This document shows, piece after piece, positions 1-10,410 of a DNA stretch of 64,000 nt. Origin of the DNA: Enterobacter sp. JUb54 (GTDB lineage: Bacteria; Pseudomonadota; Gammaproteobacteria; Enterobacterales; Enterobacteriaceae); assembly GCF_014298075.1 (NCBI RefSeq), contig NZ_CP060418.1, positions 2,046,001 to 2,110,000 on the forward strand. The letters are read 5' to 3'. The stretch's first letter is position 1, and every line of letters starts with the position of its first letter. The translations under genes and the position numbers were made by a program. Below the pieces are notes generated by a model. It did not search any database. It had not been told where the DNA came from and worked only from the letters and a program-made list of their open reading frames with translations.

Positions 1-87
1 CTGCTGGAACGCCTCTATATTGAACGCTCGCTGAGCGTCAATACCGCTGCGGCAGGTGGTAACGCCAGCCTGATGACGATTGGCTAA
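1..87 (+). CDS. putA: C-terminal end of PutA, bifunctional proline dehydrogenase / P5C dehydrogenase (partial)
   Basis: Only the last 28 codons lie in the window (frame 1, stop TAA at 85-87). The tail contains NTAAAGGNASLMTIG, the characteristic C-terminus of PutA aldehyde-dehydrogenase domains in enterobacteria. PutA oxidises proline to glutamate at the inner membrane and also represses the put genes. The context supports the call: in E. coli putA ends next to rutR and the rut operon, exactly as here. The rest of the gene is outside the window, so nothing can be said about its integrity. Confidence 0.85.
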   Translation: MLERLYIERSLSVNTAAAGGNASLMTIG

Positions 88-170
88 GCCCGTTTCCGCA
101 CCTGTCCGGGCGACGTAGCCCGGACAGCGCAGCGCCACCGGGGAAGCCCACGACAGCTAATGACACCAGG
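88..170. repeat. REP/BIME-type palindromic repeat
   Basis: The stretch carries CCTGTCCGGGC, GTAGCCCGGAC and GCGCCACCGGGG, the same modules seen in the large array at 43.1-44.0 kb and at 21.8 kb. It sits just after the putA stop, the usual place for a REP element. Confidence 0.75.
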
Positions 171-188
171 CCAAAGCTGTGCTTAATT

Positions 189-214
189 AAAGCTCCCCGA
201 CGGGAGCTTTTTTT
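189..214 (+). terminator. Rho-independent terminator (after putA)
   Basis: A perfect 9-bp stem AAAGCTCCC / GGGAGCTTT with loop CGAC is followed by an uninterrupted T run. It ends the putA transcript 13 bases before the next start codon's upstream region. Confidence 0.85.
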
Positions 215-228
215 ATGGGAGAAAACCA

Positions 229-624
229 ATGAAACGTACTGTAATTGCCCTTGCCGCCCTGCTGGCAAGCGGACAGGCGCTGGCGGACGAATGCGCCAGC
301 GCCAGCACGCAAGCGGAAATGAACCAGTGTACGGCGGCGCAGTATCAGGCAGACGATCAAAAACTCAATCAAACCTATCAGGAAGCGCTGAAGCGGGCCT
401 CAGGCAAGCAGCAGGAGATGTTGAAAAAGGCGCAGCTGGCCTGGATTGCGCTGCGCAACGACGACTGCGCGTTCCTCGTCTCCGCAGCGGATGGCGGCAG
501 CGCCCAGCCGATGTTGCTCAATCAATGCATGGCGGATAAAACCGTCGAGCGTGAGTCGTTCCTCGCCTCGCTCCTGCAGTGCGAAGATGGCGATCAGAGC
601 TGCCCGCTGCCCCCGGCCAATTAA
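229..624 (+). CDS. Secreted DUF1311 / LprI-like small cysteine-rich protein
   Basis: A 131-residue protein with a clear signal peptide (MKRT, hydrophobic core, cleavage after GQALA). The mature part has the DUF1311 (lysozyme-inhibitor LprI N-terminal) pattern: C-x(10) spaced cysteines, MNQC, a helical LNQTYQEALKR segment, and A-W-I-x-x-R-x-D-x-C near residues 71-82. Six cysteines suggest disulfides in the periplasm. Members of this family include lysozyme inhibitors, but many are uncharacterised, so the role is an inference. A GGGAGAA ribosome site lies at 217-223. The stop overlaps the rutR stop by 4 bases, the two genes converging. It is absent from the corresponding place in E. coli K-12 as far as I know. 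Confidence 0.75.
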   Translation: MKRTVIALAALLASGQALADECASASTQAEMNQCTAAQYQADDQKLNQTYQEALKRASGKQQEMLKKAQLAWIALRNDDCAFLVSAADGGSAQPMLLNQCMADKTVERESFLASLLQCEDGDQSCPLPPAN

Positions 625-1259
625 CGTACACGGATCCCTTCAATGATCATCCGCTGAACGTTATCCACGGTTTGTTGAAAAAAGGCCTCGTCGCGTAACG
701 TTGCGCCGGTTACCGCCTCAATCTGGGTGGCAAAATCGGCGTAATGCTGCGTGGTGGCCCAGATCATAAAGATCAGGTGCTGCGGATCCACCGGCGCCAG
801 TTTGCCGCTCTCGACCCAGCCGGAGACAATCGCCGACTTTTCATCCACCAGGGTTTTCAGATCCCCGGTCAGCTCGCCCATCAGCAACGGCGCGCCCTGC
901 AACATCTCCAGACAGAACAACCGCGAGGCCTGCGGATAATCGCGGGAAACCTCCAGCTTCAGGCGGATATATTCTCGGATCGCCACCAGCGGGCTGATAT
1001 CCTCACGAAACGCCCGCAGCGGCGCCAGCCAGATAGTCAGGATCTGTTGCAGCACCGCGACATACAGCGCCTCTTTCGACGGGTAGTAATAGAGCAGATT
1101 GGTCTTTGATACCCCCGCCAGGTCAGCCACCTGCTCAAGCCGCGTCCCGTGAATACCAAATTGTGAAAACGCGTCCAGTGCTGCGGCCAGGATCGCCTCT
1201 TTTTTGGCGTTCACCGCCTGTACCCGCTTGCCGGTTTTTTTCACAGCGCCCTGCGCCAT
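621..1259 (-). CDS. rutR: RutR, TetR-family regulator of pyrimidine catabolism
   Basis: A 212-residue protein, the same length as E. coli RutR and nearly identical in the landmarks I remember: basic N-terminus (VKKTGKR), TetR helix-turn-helix around residues 30-65 with THGTRLEQ-like and VSKTNLLYYYPSKEALY motifs, and a C-terminal ligand domain ending in IIEGIRVR. RutR binds uracil or thymine and in their absence represses the rut operon and controls carbamoyl phosphate synthesis genes. It is divergent from rutA, with the operator-bearing region 1260-1543 between them. Confidence 0.95.
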   Translation of the reverse strand: MAQGAVKKTGKRVQAVNAKKEAILAAALDAFSQFGIHGTRLEQVADLAGVSKTNLLYYYPSKEALYVAVLQQILTIWLAPLRAFREDISPLVAIREYIRLKLEVSRDYPQASRLFCLEMLQGAPLLMGELTGDLKTLVDEKSAIVSGWVESGKLAPVDPQHLIFMIWATTQHYADFATQIEAVTGATLRDEAFFQQTVDNVQRMIIEGIRVR

Positions 1260-1320
1260 AGGTCATCTCCTGTAATCAACGCCCTCAGCATAGCAAAAGC
1301 CCAACGCCGACACGACGTTA

Positions 1321-1358
1321 TGCACCCCAATTGCGCATGACTGCCGTTTTTTCGTGCA
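1321..1358. promoter_or_regulatory. Two predicted NtrC enhancer sites upstream of rutA
   Basis: TGCACCCCAATTGCGCA at 1321-1337 matches 13 of 17 positions of the NtrC consensus TGCACCAAAATGGTGCA. A second, weaker site at 1342-1358 (TGC...GTGCA) keeps the outer half-sites. They lie about 115-150 bp upstream of the transcription start expected from the sigma-54 promoter at 1445, the normal distance for NtrC enhancers. E. coli rut is known to be NtrC activated. Confidence 0.6.
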
Positions 1359-1364
1359 CTCTTT

Positions 1365-1380
1365 TTGACCATTCAGTCCA
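1365..1380. promoter_or_regulatory. Predicted RutR operator
   Basis: TTGACCATTCAGTCCA keeps one perfect half of the RutR palindrome TTGACCA-N2-TGGTCAA and 4 of 7 bases of the other half. It lies between rutR and rutA, where the E. coli operator is. Confidence 0.6.
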
Positions 1381-1444
1381 CTTTTTCAATCGACACATTC
1401 AGCAACCAACGCGCAACACATTAATAACATTGGTTTTTGAAAAA

Positions 1445-1461
1445 CTGGCATCGAGTTTGCT
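1445..1461 (+). promoter_or_regulatory. Sigma-54 promoter of the rut operon
   Basis: CTGGCATCGAGTTTGCT fits the sigma-54 consensus YTGGCACGRNNNTTGCW with correct spacing between the -24 GG (1447-1448) and -12 GC (1459-1460). Transcription should start near 1472, about 70 bases upstream of the rutA start codon. The sequence is almost the same as the promoter before guaD at 48082. Confidence 0.8.
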
Positions 1462-1543
1462 TTATCTTTCAGGCGAGGTGACCAGGGAGATGCAGGATGC
1501 AGCACCACGCGCCTTCTTCTTCCCCGACTGCAGAGAGGTACGT

Positions 1544-2634
<1,091 letters not shown>

Positions 2635-2635
<1 letters not shown>

Positions 2636-3345
2636 TGATTACCCTTCCCGCCCGTCCGGAATCCCTGACCTTCCCGGCGCAGAACAGCGCGCTGATCGTC
2701 GTCGATATGCAAAACGCCTATGCCAGCCAGGGCGGCTACCTCGACCTCGCCGGGTTTGACGTCTCCGCCACCCGGCCGGTGATCGACAATATCAATACCG
2801 CCGTTGCCGCAGCCCGCGCCGCCGGCATGCTGATTATCTGGTTCCAGAACGGCTGGGACGAACAGTACGTCGAAGCCGGCGGTCCCGGTTCGCCGAACTA
2901 CCATAAATCGAACGCCCTGAAGACCATGCGCAACCGCCCGGAGCTGCAGGGCAAACTGCTGGCGAAAGGCGGCTGGGACTACCAGCTGGTCGATCAACTG
3001 CAACCGCAGCCCGGCGATGTGGTGCTACCGAAACCGCGCTACAGCGGCTTTTTCAACACCCCGCTCGACAGCATCCTGCGCAGTCGCGGCATTCGCCACC
3101 TGGTGTTTACTGGGATTGCCACCAACGTCTGCGTGGAATCGACCCTGCGCGACGGCTTCTTCCTTGAGTATTTCGGCATCGTGCTGGAAGACGCCACTCA
3201 CCAGGCAGGCCCGGCCTTCGCCCAGCAGGCCGCATTGTTCAATATCGAAACCTTTTTCGGCTGGGTCAGCGATGTCGCCAGCTTCTGCGAGGCGCTGGAG
3301 CCCGCCGCCCCGCTCTCATTCCCGGAGGAGAAACGTTATGCCTAA
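2635..3345 (+). CDS. rutB: RutB, ureidoacrylate amidohydrolase
   Basis: A 236-residue isochorismatase-like (cysteine) hydrolase that cleaves ureidoacrylate (or its peracid) to aminoacrylate and carbamate. Visible active-site elements: Asp24 in VVDMQNAY, a lysine in LPKPRYSGF, and Cys166 in [13 protein letters not shown]. Start chosen at the ATG overlapping the rutA stop (TGATG at 2633-2637), typical of translational coupling; an in-frame ATG at 2593 lies inside rutA. The stop overlaps the start of rutC by 8 bases. Confidence 0.95.
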
Positions 3346-3733
3346 ACAGGTCATTATACCGCCCGGCACCACCACGCCGATTGCCCCTTTTGTCCCCGGC
3401 ACCCTGGCCGACGGGGTGGTCTATGTCTCCGGCACGCTGCCGTTTGATAAACAAAATAATGTGGTTTATCCCGGCGACCCAAAGGCGCAAACCCGCCACG
3501 TCCTCGACACCATCAAAACGGTGATCGAAACGGCGGGTGGCAGTATGGAGGATGTGACGTTCAACAGCATCTTTATCACCGACTGGAAAAACTACGCCGC
3601 GATTAACGAAGTCTACGCTGAGTTTTTCCCCGGCGATAAACCGGCGCGTTTTTGTATCCAGTGCGGGCTGGTCAAGCCTGAGGCGCTGGTCGAAATCGCT
3701 ACCGTCGCCCACATCGGGAAACCAGCCTTATGA
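3338..3733 (+). CDS. rutC: RutC, 3-aminoacrylate deaminase (RidA family)
   Basis: A 131-residue YjgF/YER057c/UK114 (RidA) protein. These form trimers and deaminate enamine/imine intermediates; RutC acts on 3-aminoacrylate. Landmarks: [17 protein letters not shown] near residues 21-37, [12 protein letters not shown], and a C-terminal [10 protein letters not shown] with the substrate-binding glutamate. The start at 3338 is set by the strong GGAGGAG at 3324-3330; the reading frame is open well upstream but that part overlaps rutB. Four-base-type overlap (ATGA) with rutD. Confidence 0.95.
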   Translation: MPKQVIIPPGTTTPIAPFVPGTLADGVVYVSGTLPFDKQNNVVYPGDPKAQTRHVLDTIKTVIETAGGSMEDVTFNSIFITDWKNYAAINEVYAEFFPGDKPARFCIQCGLVKPEALVEIATVAHIGKPAL

Positions 3734-4515
3734 AACTGAATATCTCCCCAGCCCCTTTCGATAGCGCACCGGTGGTGGTGCTAAGCGCGGGTTTAGGCGG
3801 CGCGGGCAGCTACTGGCTCCCGCAGCGCGCGGTGCTGGCGGAGCGGTATCAGCTGGTGAGTTATGACCAGAACGGCACCGGCGAAAATGCCGGCCCGCTG
3901 CCCGCCGGTTACAGCATGGCGGCGATGGCGCTGGAGCTTAAGCAAGCGCTGCAGGCGGCGGGCATCACCCGCTTTGCCTTCGTCGGCCACGCCCTGGGCG
4001 GCCTGATTGGGCTCCAGCTGGCGCTCGACTTTCCGCAGGCGGTCAGCGCGCTGGTGCTGGTTAACGCCTGGCTGAGCCTCTCGCCGCATACCCGCCGCTG
4101 CTTCCAGGTGCGCGAACGCCTGCTGCACGCCGGCGGCGCCCAGGCGTGGGTCGAAGCCCAGCCGCTGTTCCTCTACCCGGCAGAATGGATGGCCGCCCGC
4201 ATGCCGAGGCTGGAAGCGGAAGATGCGCTGGCCCTCAGCCATTTCCAGGGTAAAGACAACCTGCTAAAGCGCCTGCATGCGCTAAAAGAGGCCGATTTTT
4301 CACGCCGGGCGGCCCAGCTTGCCTGCCCGGCGCTGATCATCAGCGCCAATGACGATTTGCTGGTTCCCGCCTCCTGTTCCCGAACCCTGGCGGCAGCGAT
4401 ACCGAACAGCCAGCAGGTGGAGATGGCCTGGGGAGGACACGCCTGTAACGTGACCGATGCCGGGACCTTCAACCCCATTTTATGCGACGGACTGGCCGCG
4501 ATGCTGGCCCCGTAA
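3730..4515 (+). CDS. rutD: RutD, aminoacrylate hydrolase (alpha/beta hydrolase fold)
   Basis: A 261-residue alpha/beta hydrolase with the oxyanion segment VVLSAGLGG near 16-24 and the nucleophile-elbow region FVGHALGG at 84-91. The position normally held by the catalytic serine is alanine (Ala88), as I recall also for E. coli RutD, so this is a family trait rather than damage. A C-terminal histidine is in GGHACNVTD. RutD is thought to speed breakdown of aminoacrylate to malonic semialdehyde. The ATG overlaps the rutC stop. Confidence 0.93.
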   Translation: MKLNISPAPFDSAPVVVLSAGLGGAGSYWLPQRAVLAERYQLVSYDQNGTGENAGPLPAGYSMAAMALELKQALQAAGITRFAFVGHALGGLIGLQLALDFPQAVSALVLVNAWLSLSPHTRRCFQVRERLLHAGGAQAWVEAQPLFLYPAEWMAARMPRLEAEDALALSHFQGKDNLLKRLHALKEADFSRRAAQLACPALIISANDDLLVPASCSRTLAAAIPNSQQVEMAWGGHACNVTDAGTFNPILCDGLAAMLAP

Positions 4516-4528
4516 TTAAGGAAAATCT

Positions 4529-5119
4529 ATGAGCGAAAGCATTAGCCAGAACGCGCTGGACACCCTGTTCACTCACGCCAGAACCCATAACGGCTGGCTG
4601 GATCAACCGGTCACTGATGAGGTACTGCGCGACATTTACGACCTGATGAAAATGGGGCCGACCTCCGCCAACTGCTCCCCGGCGCGGATCCTGTTTGTCC
4701 GCACCCCGGAAGGCAAAGCGCTGCTGCGCCCGACGCTCTCCAGCGGTAACCTCGAAAAAACCATGACCGCCCCGGTGACGGCGATCGTCGCCTGGGACAG
4801 CGCCTTCTACGATCGCCTGCCCGAGCTGTTTCCCCACGGCGACGCCCGCAGCTGGTTCACCTCCAGCCCGCAGCTGGCAGAGGAGACCGCCTTTCGCAAC
4901 AGCTCGCTGCAGGCGGCGTATCTGATTTTCGCCTGCCGCGCCCTCGGGCTGGATACCGGCCCGATGTCGGGATTCGATCGCCAGAAGGTCGATGCGGCAT
5001 TCTTCGCCGACAGCGGCTGGCAGAGCAACCTGCTGATCAATATCGGCTATGGCGACGCCGGCAAGCTGTATGGCCGCCTGCCGCGTCTTTCGTTTGATGA
5101 TGCCTGCCAGCTGGCGTAA
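4529..5119 (+). CDS. rutE: RutE, malonic semialdehyde reductase (nitroreductase family)
   Basis: A 196-residue FMN-dependent nitroreductase-fold protein, the same length as E. coli RutE. It reduces toxic malonic semialdehyde to 3-hydroxypropionate. Flavin-binding features: [14 protein letters not shown] near residues 42-55, the [11 protein letters not shown] segment near 138-148, and [20 protein letters not shown] ribosome site sits before ATG 4529, 13 bases after the rutD stop. Confidence 0.95.
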   Translation: MSESISQNALDTLFTHARTHNGWLDQPVTDEVLRDIYDLMKMGPTSANCSPARILFVRTPEGKALLRPTLSSGNLEKTMTAPVTAIVAWDSAFYDRLPELFPHGDARSWFTSSPQLAEETAFRNSSLQAAYLIFACRALGLDTGPMSGFDRQKVDAAFFADSGWQSNLLINIGYGDAGKLYGRLPRLSFDDACQLA

Positions 5120-5128
5120 GGAGCCCTC

Positions 5129-5623
5129 ATGTCCGTAGCGGATAAACAGCATTTTCGTGACGCCATGGCGCAGGTCGGCGCGGCGGTCAACATTATTACC
5201 ACCGACGGTCCGGCGGGACGCGCCGGGTTTACCGCCAGCGCGGTCTGCAGCGTCACCGATACGCCGCCGACCCTGCTGGTGTGCCTGAACCGCTCGGCCT
5301 CGGTGTGGCCGACCTTCAATCAGCATCAGGCGCTGTGCGTCAACACGCTGGCGGCCGGGCAGGAGTCGTTATCTAACGTCTTTGGCGGCAAAACCCCGAT
5401 GGCAGAGCGCTTTGCCGCCGCCGCATGGCAAACCGGCCTTACCGGCTGTCCACGGCTGGTCGATGCGCTGGTCAGCTTCGACTGCCGTATCAGCCAGATA
5501 GTCAGCGTCGGCACCCACGATATTTTGTTCTGCGAAGTCGCCGATATAGTCAGACACCCAGAGCCGCGCGGGCTGATGTGGTTCAACCGCGGCTACCACA
5601 CGCTCATGCGTCCAGCCTGTTAA
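5129..5623 (+). CDS. rutF: RutF, NADH:flavin reductase
   Basis: A 164-residue flavin-reductase-like (HpaC type) protein that supplies reduced FMN to RutA. It has the N-terminal [19 protein letters not shown] and the [25 protein letters not shown] motif typical of the family, and [16 protein letters not shown] lies just before the start, 9 bases after rutE. The operon order and spacing match E. coli. Confidence 0.95.
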   Translation: MSVADKQHFRDAMAQVGAAVNIITTDGPAGRAGFTASAVCSVTDTPPTLLVCLNRSASVWPTFNQHQALCVNTLAAGQESLSNVFGGKTPMAERFAAAAWQTGLTGCPRLVDALVSFDCRISQIVSVGTHDILFCEVADIVRHPEPRGLMWFNRGYHTLMRPAC

Positions 5624-5644
5624 CCTCAAACCCGGGATATCATC

Positions 5645-6964
5645 ATGGCACTTTTCGATTTTCCTCGCTGGCAGTTGACCTCCCCCTCCGCCGCGTCCGG
5701 CGTTGTGGCCCCCGATGAACGGCTTTCCTTCGGGCAGACGATGGTGATGGGCGTCCAGCACGCGGTGGCGATGTTTGGCGCCACGGTGCTGATGCCGATT
5801 CTGATGGGGCTGGATCCGAACCTCGCGATCTTGCTCTCCGGCGTCGGGACCCTGCTGTTTTTCGTGGTCACCGGCGGCCGGGTGCCCAGCTATCTTGGCT
5901 CCAGCGCCGCCTTCATTGGGGTGGTGATCGCCGTGACCGGCTTTAACGGTCAGGGGCTGAACCCGAATCTTAGCGTCGCGCTCGGCGGGATCATCGCCTG
6001 CGGCCTGGTGTATACCCTGATTGGCCTGGTGGTGATGAAAGTCGGCACCCGCTGGATCGAACGGCTGATGCCGCCGGTGGTGACCGGCGCGGTGGTAATG
6101 GCGATCGGCCTGAACCTCGCGCCCATCGCCGTGCGCAGCGTCTCGGCCACGGCCTTCGATGGCTGGATGGCGGTGCTGACCGTGCTGTGCATCGGGCTGG
6201 TGGCGGTGTTTACCCGCGGAATGGTGCAGCGTCTGCTGATCCTCGTCGGCCTGATCGTAGCCTGCGCGCTGTACGCGCTGCTGGCGAACGTGTTTGGACT
6301 GGGCAAGCCGCTCGATTTTAGCCTGCTGGAACAGGCCGCGTGGTTCGGCATGCCGCACTTCACCGCCCCGACCTTTAGCGGTCCGGCGATGATGCTGATC
6401 GCCCCGGTGGCGGTGATCCTGGTGGCGGAAAACCTCGGGCACCTGAAGGCGGTCGCCGGAATGACCGGGCGCAATATGGACCCGTACATGGGGCGGGCGT
6501 TCGTCGGTGACGGGCTGGCAACCATGCTTTCCGGCGCGGTTGGCGGCAGCGGGGTGACCACCTACGCGGAAAACATCGGGGTGATGGCGGTGACCAAAGT
6601 CTACTCCACGCTGGTGTTCGTGGCGGCGGCGGTGATTGCGATCCTGCTCGGCTTCTCGCCGAAGTTTGGCGCCCTGATCCACACCATTCCCGGACCGGTG
6701 ATCGGTGGAGCGTCGATCGTGGTGTTCGGCCTGATTGCGGTGGCCGGCGCGCGTATCTGGATCCAGCACCGGGTGGATTTGAGCCTCAACAGCAACCTGA
6801 TTATGGTGGCGGTCACGCTGGTGCTCGGCGCCGGCGATTTTGCCCTCTCCCTCGGCGGCTTTACCCTCGGCGGTATCGGGACGGCCACCTTTGGCGCCAT
6901 CCTGCTCCACGCCCTGCTTAACCGTCGCGCACCGGAGACGGCGCAGTCCAACGTGCCTGTGTAA
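5645..6964 (+). CDS. rutG: RutG, uracil/pyrimidine permease (NCS2 family)
   Basis: A 439-residue NCS2 transporter with about 12-14 hydrophobic segments. The family signature is seen as the QHAVAMFGATVLMP stretch near residues 39-52, VAENLGHLKAVAGMTGRN near 259-276 (QNXGXXXXT-type region), and GGSGVTTYAENIG near 300-312. It imports uracil for the Rut enzymes. Last gene of the rut operon; 21 bases separate it from rutF. No T-rich terminator reading in its direction is visible immediately downstream. Confidence 0.95.
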   Translation: MALFDFPRWQLTSPSAASGVVAPDERLSFGQTMVMGVQHAVAMFGATVLMPILMGLDPNLAILLSGVGTLLFFVVTGGRVPSYLGSSAAFIGVVIAVTGFNGQGLNPNLSVALGGIIACGLVYTLIGLVVMKVGTRWIERLMPPVVTGAVVMAIGLNLAPIAVRSVSATAFDGWMAVLTVLCIGLVAVFTRGMVQRLLILVGLIVACALYALLANVFGLGKPLDFSLLEQAAWFGMPHFTAPTFSGPAMMLIAPVAVILVAENLGHLKAVAGMTGRNMDPYMGRAFVGDGLATMLSGAVGGSGVTTYAENIGVMAVTKVYSTLVFVAAAVIAILLGFSPKFGALIHTIPGPVIGGASIVVFGLIAVAGARIWIQHRVDLSLNSNLIMVAVTLVLGAGDFALSLGGFTLGGIGTATFGAILLHALLNRRAPETAQSNVPV

Positions 6965-7023
6965 TCCCTCTCTGTGCACCGGGGCGACGGTACCCACCGT
7001 GCCGTTCGCCCCGTATACAGGCA

Positions 7024-7051
7024 TAAAAAAACCGCCGGTAGAGACCGGCGG
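7024..7051 (-). terminator. Rho-independent terminator (after ymdF, minus strand)
   Basis: Stem CCGCCGGT (7032-7039), loop AGAG, ACCGGCGG (7044-7051), bordered on the left by a run of seven A. Read on the minus strand this is a stem followed by a T run, so it ends ymdF transcription. It has no T tract for rutG. Confidence 0.8.
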
Positions 7052-7113
7052 CGGGGAGGATATGGCGGGTGCCCAGGAGATTAACGCCACATCACAAACA
7101 GTCAGCCTGCTCG

Positions 7114-7287
7114 TCAGCTATGACGGTTGCCGTGACTGTTTTTCCCTCCTTTTTTGCCAGCTTCCGACGCGCGTTGAGGATCGTTTTTGAAGTTCCCCCC
7201 GCTATGCTGGCCACCTTTGCGACCTGCTTCTGATGCTCTTTCACGATCCTCGGCAAAGTTGCCGGAACCGCCACGATGGTTTGCCAT
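7114..7287 (-). CDS. ymdF: YmdF, small KGG-repeat (Con-10/stress-induced) protein
   Basis: A 57-residue reading frame starting MANHRGGSGNFAEDRERASEAG and ending at TGA. It contains two copies of the ERASEAGRKGGQ-type motif (residues 16-27 and 39-50), the signature of KGG/Con-10 family stress proteins such as YciG and YmdF; the family is linked to stationary-phase and stress responses, function unknown. GGAGG lies 6-7 bases upstream of the start. E. coli has ymdF at the same place, between rutG and wrbA. A longer frame on the same strand (7092-7274) overlaps but has no family features. Confidence 0.9.
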   Translation of the reverse strand: MANHRGGSGNFAEDRERASEAGRKGGQHSGGNFKNDPQRASEAGKKGGKNSHGNRHS

Positions 7288-8263
<976 letters not shown>

Positions 8264-8283
8264 CCTTCAGCAGGAGGATGTGC

Positions 8284-8511
8284 ATGCCAACTCAAGAAGC
8301 GAAGACCCACCATGTGGGCGAATGGGCAAGTTTACGTAATACCTCTATCGAGATCGCCGAGGCGATTTTCGAATTAGCCAAATACGATGAAAAGCTAGCA
8401 GAAAAAATCTGGGAAGAAGGCAGCGACGAAGTGCTCTCTTTGGCCTTCGCCAAAACGGACAAAGACGCGCTGTTCTGGGGCGAACAAACCATCGAGCGTA
8501 AAAACGTCTGA
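8284..8511 (+). CDS. yccJ: YccJ, conserved small protein of unknown function
   Basis: A 75-residue acidic protein matching E. coli YccJ in length and most residues (starts MPTQEAK, ends TIERKNV). No known function; in E. coli it is co-transcribed with wrbA, and here it follows by 20 bases with AGGAGGA before the start. The ATG at 8284 is preferred to the one at 8278 because the family begins MPTQEAK. Confidence 0.9.
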   Translation: MPTQEAKTHHVGEWASLRNTSIEIAEAIFELAKYDEKLAEKIWEEGSDEVLSLAFAKTDKDALFWGEQTIERKNV

Positions 8512-8553
8512 CGCAGAACGCCCCGGTATCGCTACCGGGACGCCAGTACTGAG

Positions 8554-8588
8554 AACCGGAGCGGCCAGCAGGCCCTCCGGTTTTTTTA
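8554..8588 (+). terminator. Rho-independent terminator (after wrbA-yccJ)
   Basis: Stem AACCGGAG / CTCCGGTT with an inner GGCC/GGCC pairing, followed by a run of T (8581-8587). A second GC-rich hairpin, CCCGGTA-TACCGGG, lies at 8522-8540 and may serve agp on the other strand. Confidence 0.8.
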
Positions 8589-8591
8589 TGC

Positions 8592-9839
8592 CTATTTTGC
8601 CGCCTCGTTCATCACCTGCTTAAAGGTTGTCATCGGGCAGAACCCGTCGGCATCCACCGGGCAGCCGTTAAGCGCCAGGGTCACCCGTTGCGGTGGTGAT
8701 TGCAGGGTTAACGGTTCAGCATTGCGCAGCTGCGAGGTGCTTTGATAGACGTACTCAATTTTCATCAGCTCGCGGTTGCTGCCGCTGTCATGCCAGCGCT
8801 GGAAGACGATTTTGCCGCCGATGGGGGTACGTTCGTACTGGTTATGCAGCTGATAAGGCTTGAAGTCCAGCGCGGTCAGCAGAGAGGCGATATTGGAATC
8901 GTGCCCCACCAGCAGCGTCACTTTGGCCGCCTGCTGCGCATCGCCGACCAGCGCCTTATCGATATATTTCACCAACGGTTTAGCTACATTGCGCGCCACC
9001 TCTGGCGAGGTGAACAGGCTGTCCTGATAGCCGTTTTTCAGCTTCGACAGCACCTGCCACTGCTTATCGCTTTTGATCTCTCCCCATGCCACCTGGTCCA
9101 GCGGGAAACCTTCGTAATACTGCAACGTGAAGGCGTCGACCAGCGAGTTACCCACTTTCAGCGGCCCGGAAACCCCCGGCTCCTGTTGGTATTTCGCGCT
9201 GAAAGTATCTTTCGCGGCGCTTAACTCACACACCTGCTTCTCTTTGCAGGAGGGGGAATTTTGGTAATCCGTCATTTCCTCGAGCAGCTTGTAGCTGTCG
9301 GTCAGCTGCATGCCCTGGCGCTCTTTGGTCATCGCCTGTACCGCTTTTTCGCTGAAGGCGGCGGAATCTTCGGTGATCACCGGGTTAAACGTCGGGTCCA
9401 TGGTGCCCATTTGCGGCTGGTGATGAACCGTCACGCCGCAGCCGGGAAAGGCGCCGGTGATAAAGAACTGGGCGGTGGCGACGGTCCGTTGCAGGCTGTT
9501 GGCGTAAGCGTAAACCGCGTTGTCCGGCGGGCACTCACCGCTGGTCACCAGCCCCTGCTGGGCCAGCCATTCACGCATATAGTGCCCCATGTACACTTCG
9601 AGCACCCCGCCTTTGGTGGTCAACTGACCGCCGGGAACATCCCACTCCGGCCACGATTTTGGCGTCGACTGTTCCAGTACGCTGCCGTTATTGGCCAGCG
9701 GCGCGCGCAGGTTGTGACGGCTCATGATCAACACCTGCTGCAGCTGATAACCCTGCGGTGCCACCGCGTCCTGCGCCTGGGCCGCGGCGGACAACACCAG
9801 CGCCTGGACCACGATACCTGCGAGTAGACTCTTTCTCAT
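8592..9839 (-). CDS. agp: Agp, periplasmic glucose-1-phosphatase
   Basis: A histidine acid phosphatase of 415 residues that releases glucose from glucose-1-phosphate in the periplasm, with some phytase activity known for the family. The catalytic loop MSRHNLRAP is near residues 38-46 (RHxxxR type) and the proton donor is in VGHDSNIAS. An N-terminal signal peptide (MRKSLLAG, then hydrophobic, cleavage after AQA) supports export. I start at 9839, with GAGG about 9 bases upstream; in-frame ATGs at 9857 and 9863 are alternatives. Convergent with yccJ, as in E. coli. Confidence 0.92.
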   Translation of the reverse strand: MRKSLLAGIVVQALVLSAAAQAQDAVAPQGYQLQQVLIMSRHNLRAPLANNGSVLEQSTPKSWPEWDVPGGQLTTKGGVLEVYMGHYMREWLAQQGLVTSGECPPDNAVYAYANSLQRTVATAQFFITGAFPGCGVTVHHQPQMGTMDPTFNPVITEDSAAFSEKAVQAMTKERQGMQLTDSYKLLEEMTDYQNSPSCKEKQVCELSAAKDTFSAKYQQEPGVSGPLKVGNSLVDAFTLQYYEGFPLDQVAWGEIKSDKQWQVLSKLKNGYQDSLFTSPEVARNVAKPLVKYIDKALVGDAQQAAKVTLLVGHDSNIASLLTALDFKPYQLHNQYERTPIGGKIVFQRWHDSGSNRELMKIEYVYQSTSQLRNAEPLTLQSPPQRVTLALNGCPVDADGFCPMTTFKQVMNEAAK

Positions 9840-9948
9840 CCCTTTATCCTCAGTCATTTTCATCGCTTCTATTGTGGCAAATTCATGACATTTTTCCGCC
9901 TCGGCGCTCGCAAACTGAGGCACCGGGAGAAATTTTTATCTGCCCACT

Positions 9949-10308
9949 TTAACGCCTCAGCAGATGACCGTGCTGGCTCATCCACTCCGCCAGCGGCTGT
10001 AACGCGCTGCGCATCGACAGCCCCAGCTCGGTTATCTGATACTCCACCCGAGGGGGGATTTCGGCATAGACGCAGCGCGACACCAGCCCGCGCTGCTCGA
10101 ACAAGCGGAGCTGACGGGTCAGCTCTTTTTGCGTGATGGGCGCCGCCGCCCGCAGCAGTTCGCCGAAGCGCACCGGCGCATTGAGGACGATCAGCCGGTA
10201 GAGGATCGGGATCGCCCACTTCCCGGCAATCAGATTAACAAAGTCGGTCATCGGGCAAGATGAGTGCCCGAAATTTTTTTCATCGACGCTCGCCGCGGTC
10301 TTCGCCAT
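9949..10308 (-). CDS. HxlR-family winged-helix regulator
   Basis: 119 residues with the HxlR/DUF24 core: a cysteine in SSCPMTDFVNLIAGKWAIPIL near 17-36, FGELLRAA, the recognition-helix region ITQKELTRQLRLFEQRGLVSR near 58-78, and YQITELGLSM. Such proteins are often redox or aldehyde sensors acting through the conserved cysteine near the N-terminus (Cys18 here). It is divergent from the SDR gene at 10411, and an inverted repeat at 10327-10365 lies between them, so control of that gene and of itself is the likely job. Confidence 0.88.
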   Translation of the reverse strand: MAKTAASVDEKNFGHSSCPMTDFVNLIAGKWAIPILYRLIVLNAPVRFGELLRAAAPITQKELTRQLRLFEQRGLVSRCVYAEIPPRVEYQITELGLSMRSALQPLAEWMSQHGHLLRR

Positions 10309-10326
10309 AGCACACCTTTTGCCTCG

Positions 10327-10365
10327 TTAGTATCCAATTGGTACCTGGTATCCTTTGGATACTAA
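10327..10365. promoter_or_regulatory. Inverted repeat, probable HxlR operator
   Basis: Perfect 10-base arms TTAGTATCCA (10327-10336) and TGGATACTAA (10356-10365), with a third GTATCC inside. It lies in the 102-bp gap between the divergent HxlR and SDR genes. Confidence 0.65.
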
Positions 10366-10410
10366 AGCTTTTATAGTCCCATTTCCAGAGACTCAATCAG
10401 GAGCATCATC

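Noticed and set aside
1331-1543. N-terminal extension of rutA to 434 residues
   Set aside because: The extension contains the sigma-54 promoter and RutR-like operator, and family homology begins at [10 protein letters not shown].
3964-4020. Loss of the catalytic serine in RutD as a damaging mutation
   Set aside because: GHALG at residues 86-90 is, as I recall, also present in E. coli RutD, so alanine at this position is normal for the family.
4469-5326. 285-codon minus-strand frame across rutE-rutF
   Set aside because: Antisense to clearly identified rut genes; composition typical of a shadow frame.
5369-7090. 573-codon open frame on the minus strand, antisense to rutF and rutG
   Set aside because: It is the shadow of GC-rich codons in rutG, rich in His, Arg, Gln and Gly, with no family features and opposite to a well-supported operon.
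7092-7274. 60-codon minus-strand frame between rutG and wrbA
   Set aside because: It overlaps the better-supported ymdF in another frame, with no motif or ribosome site of its own.
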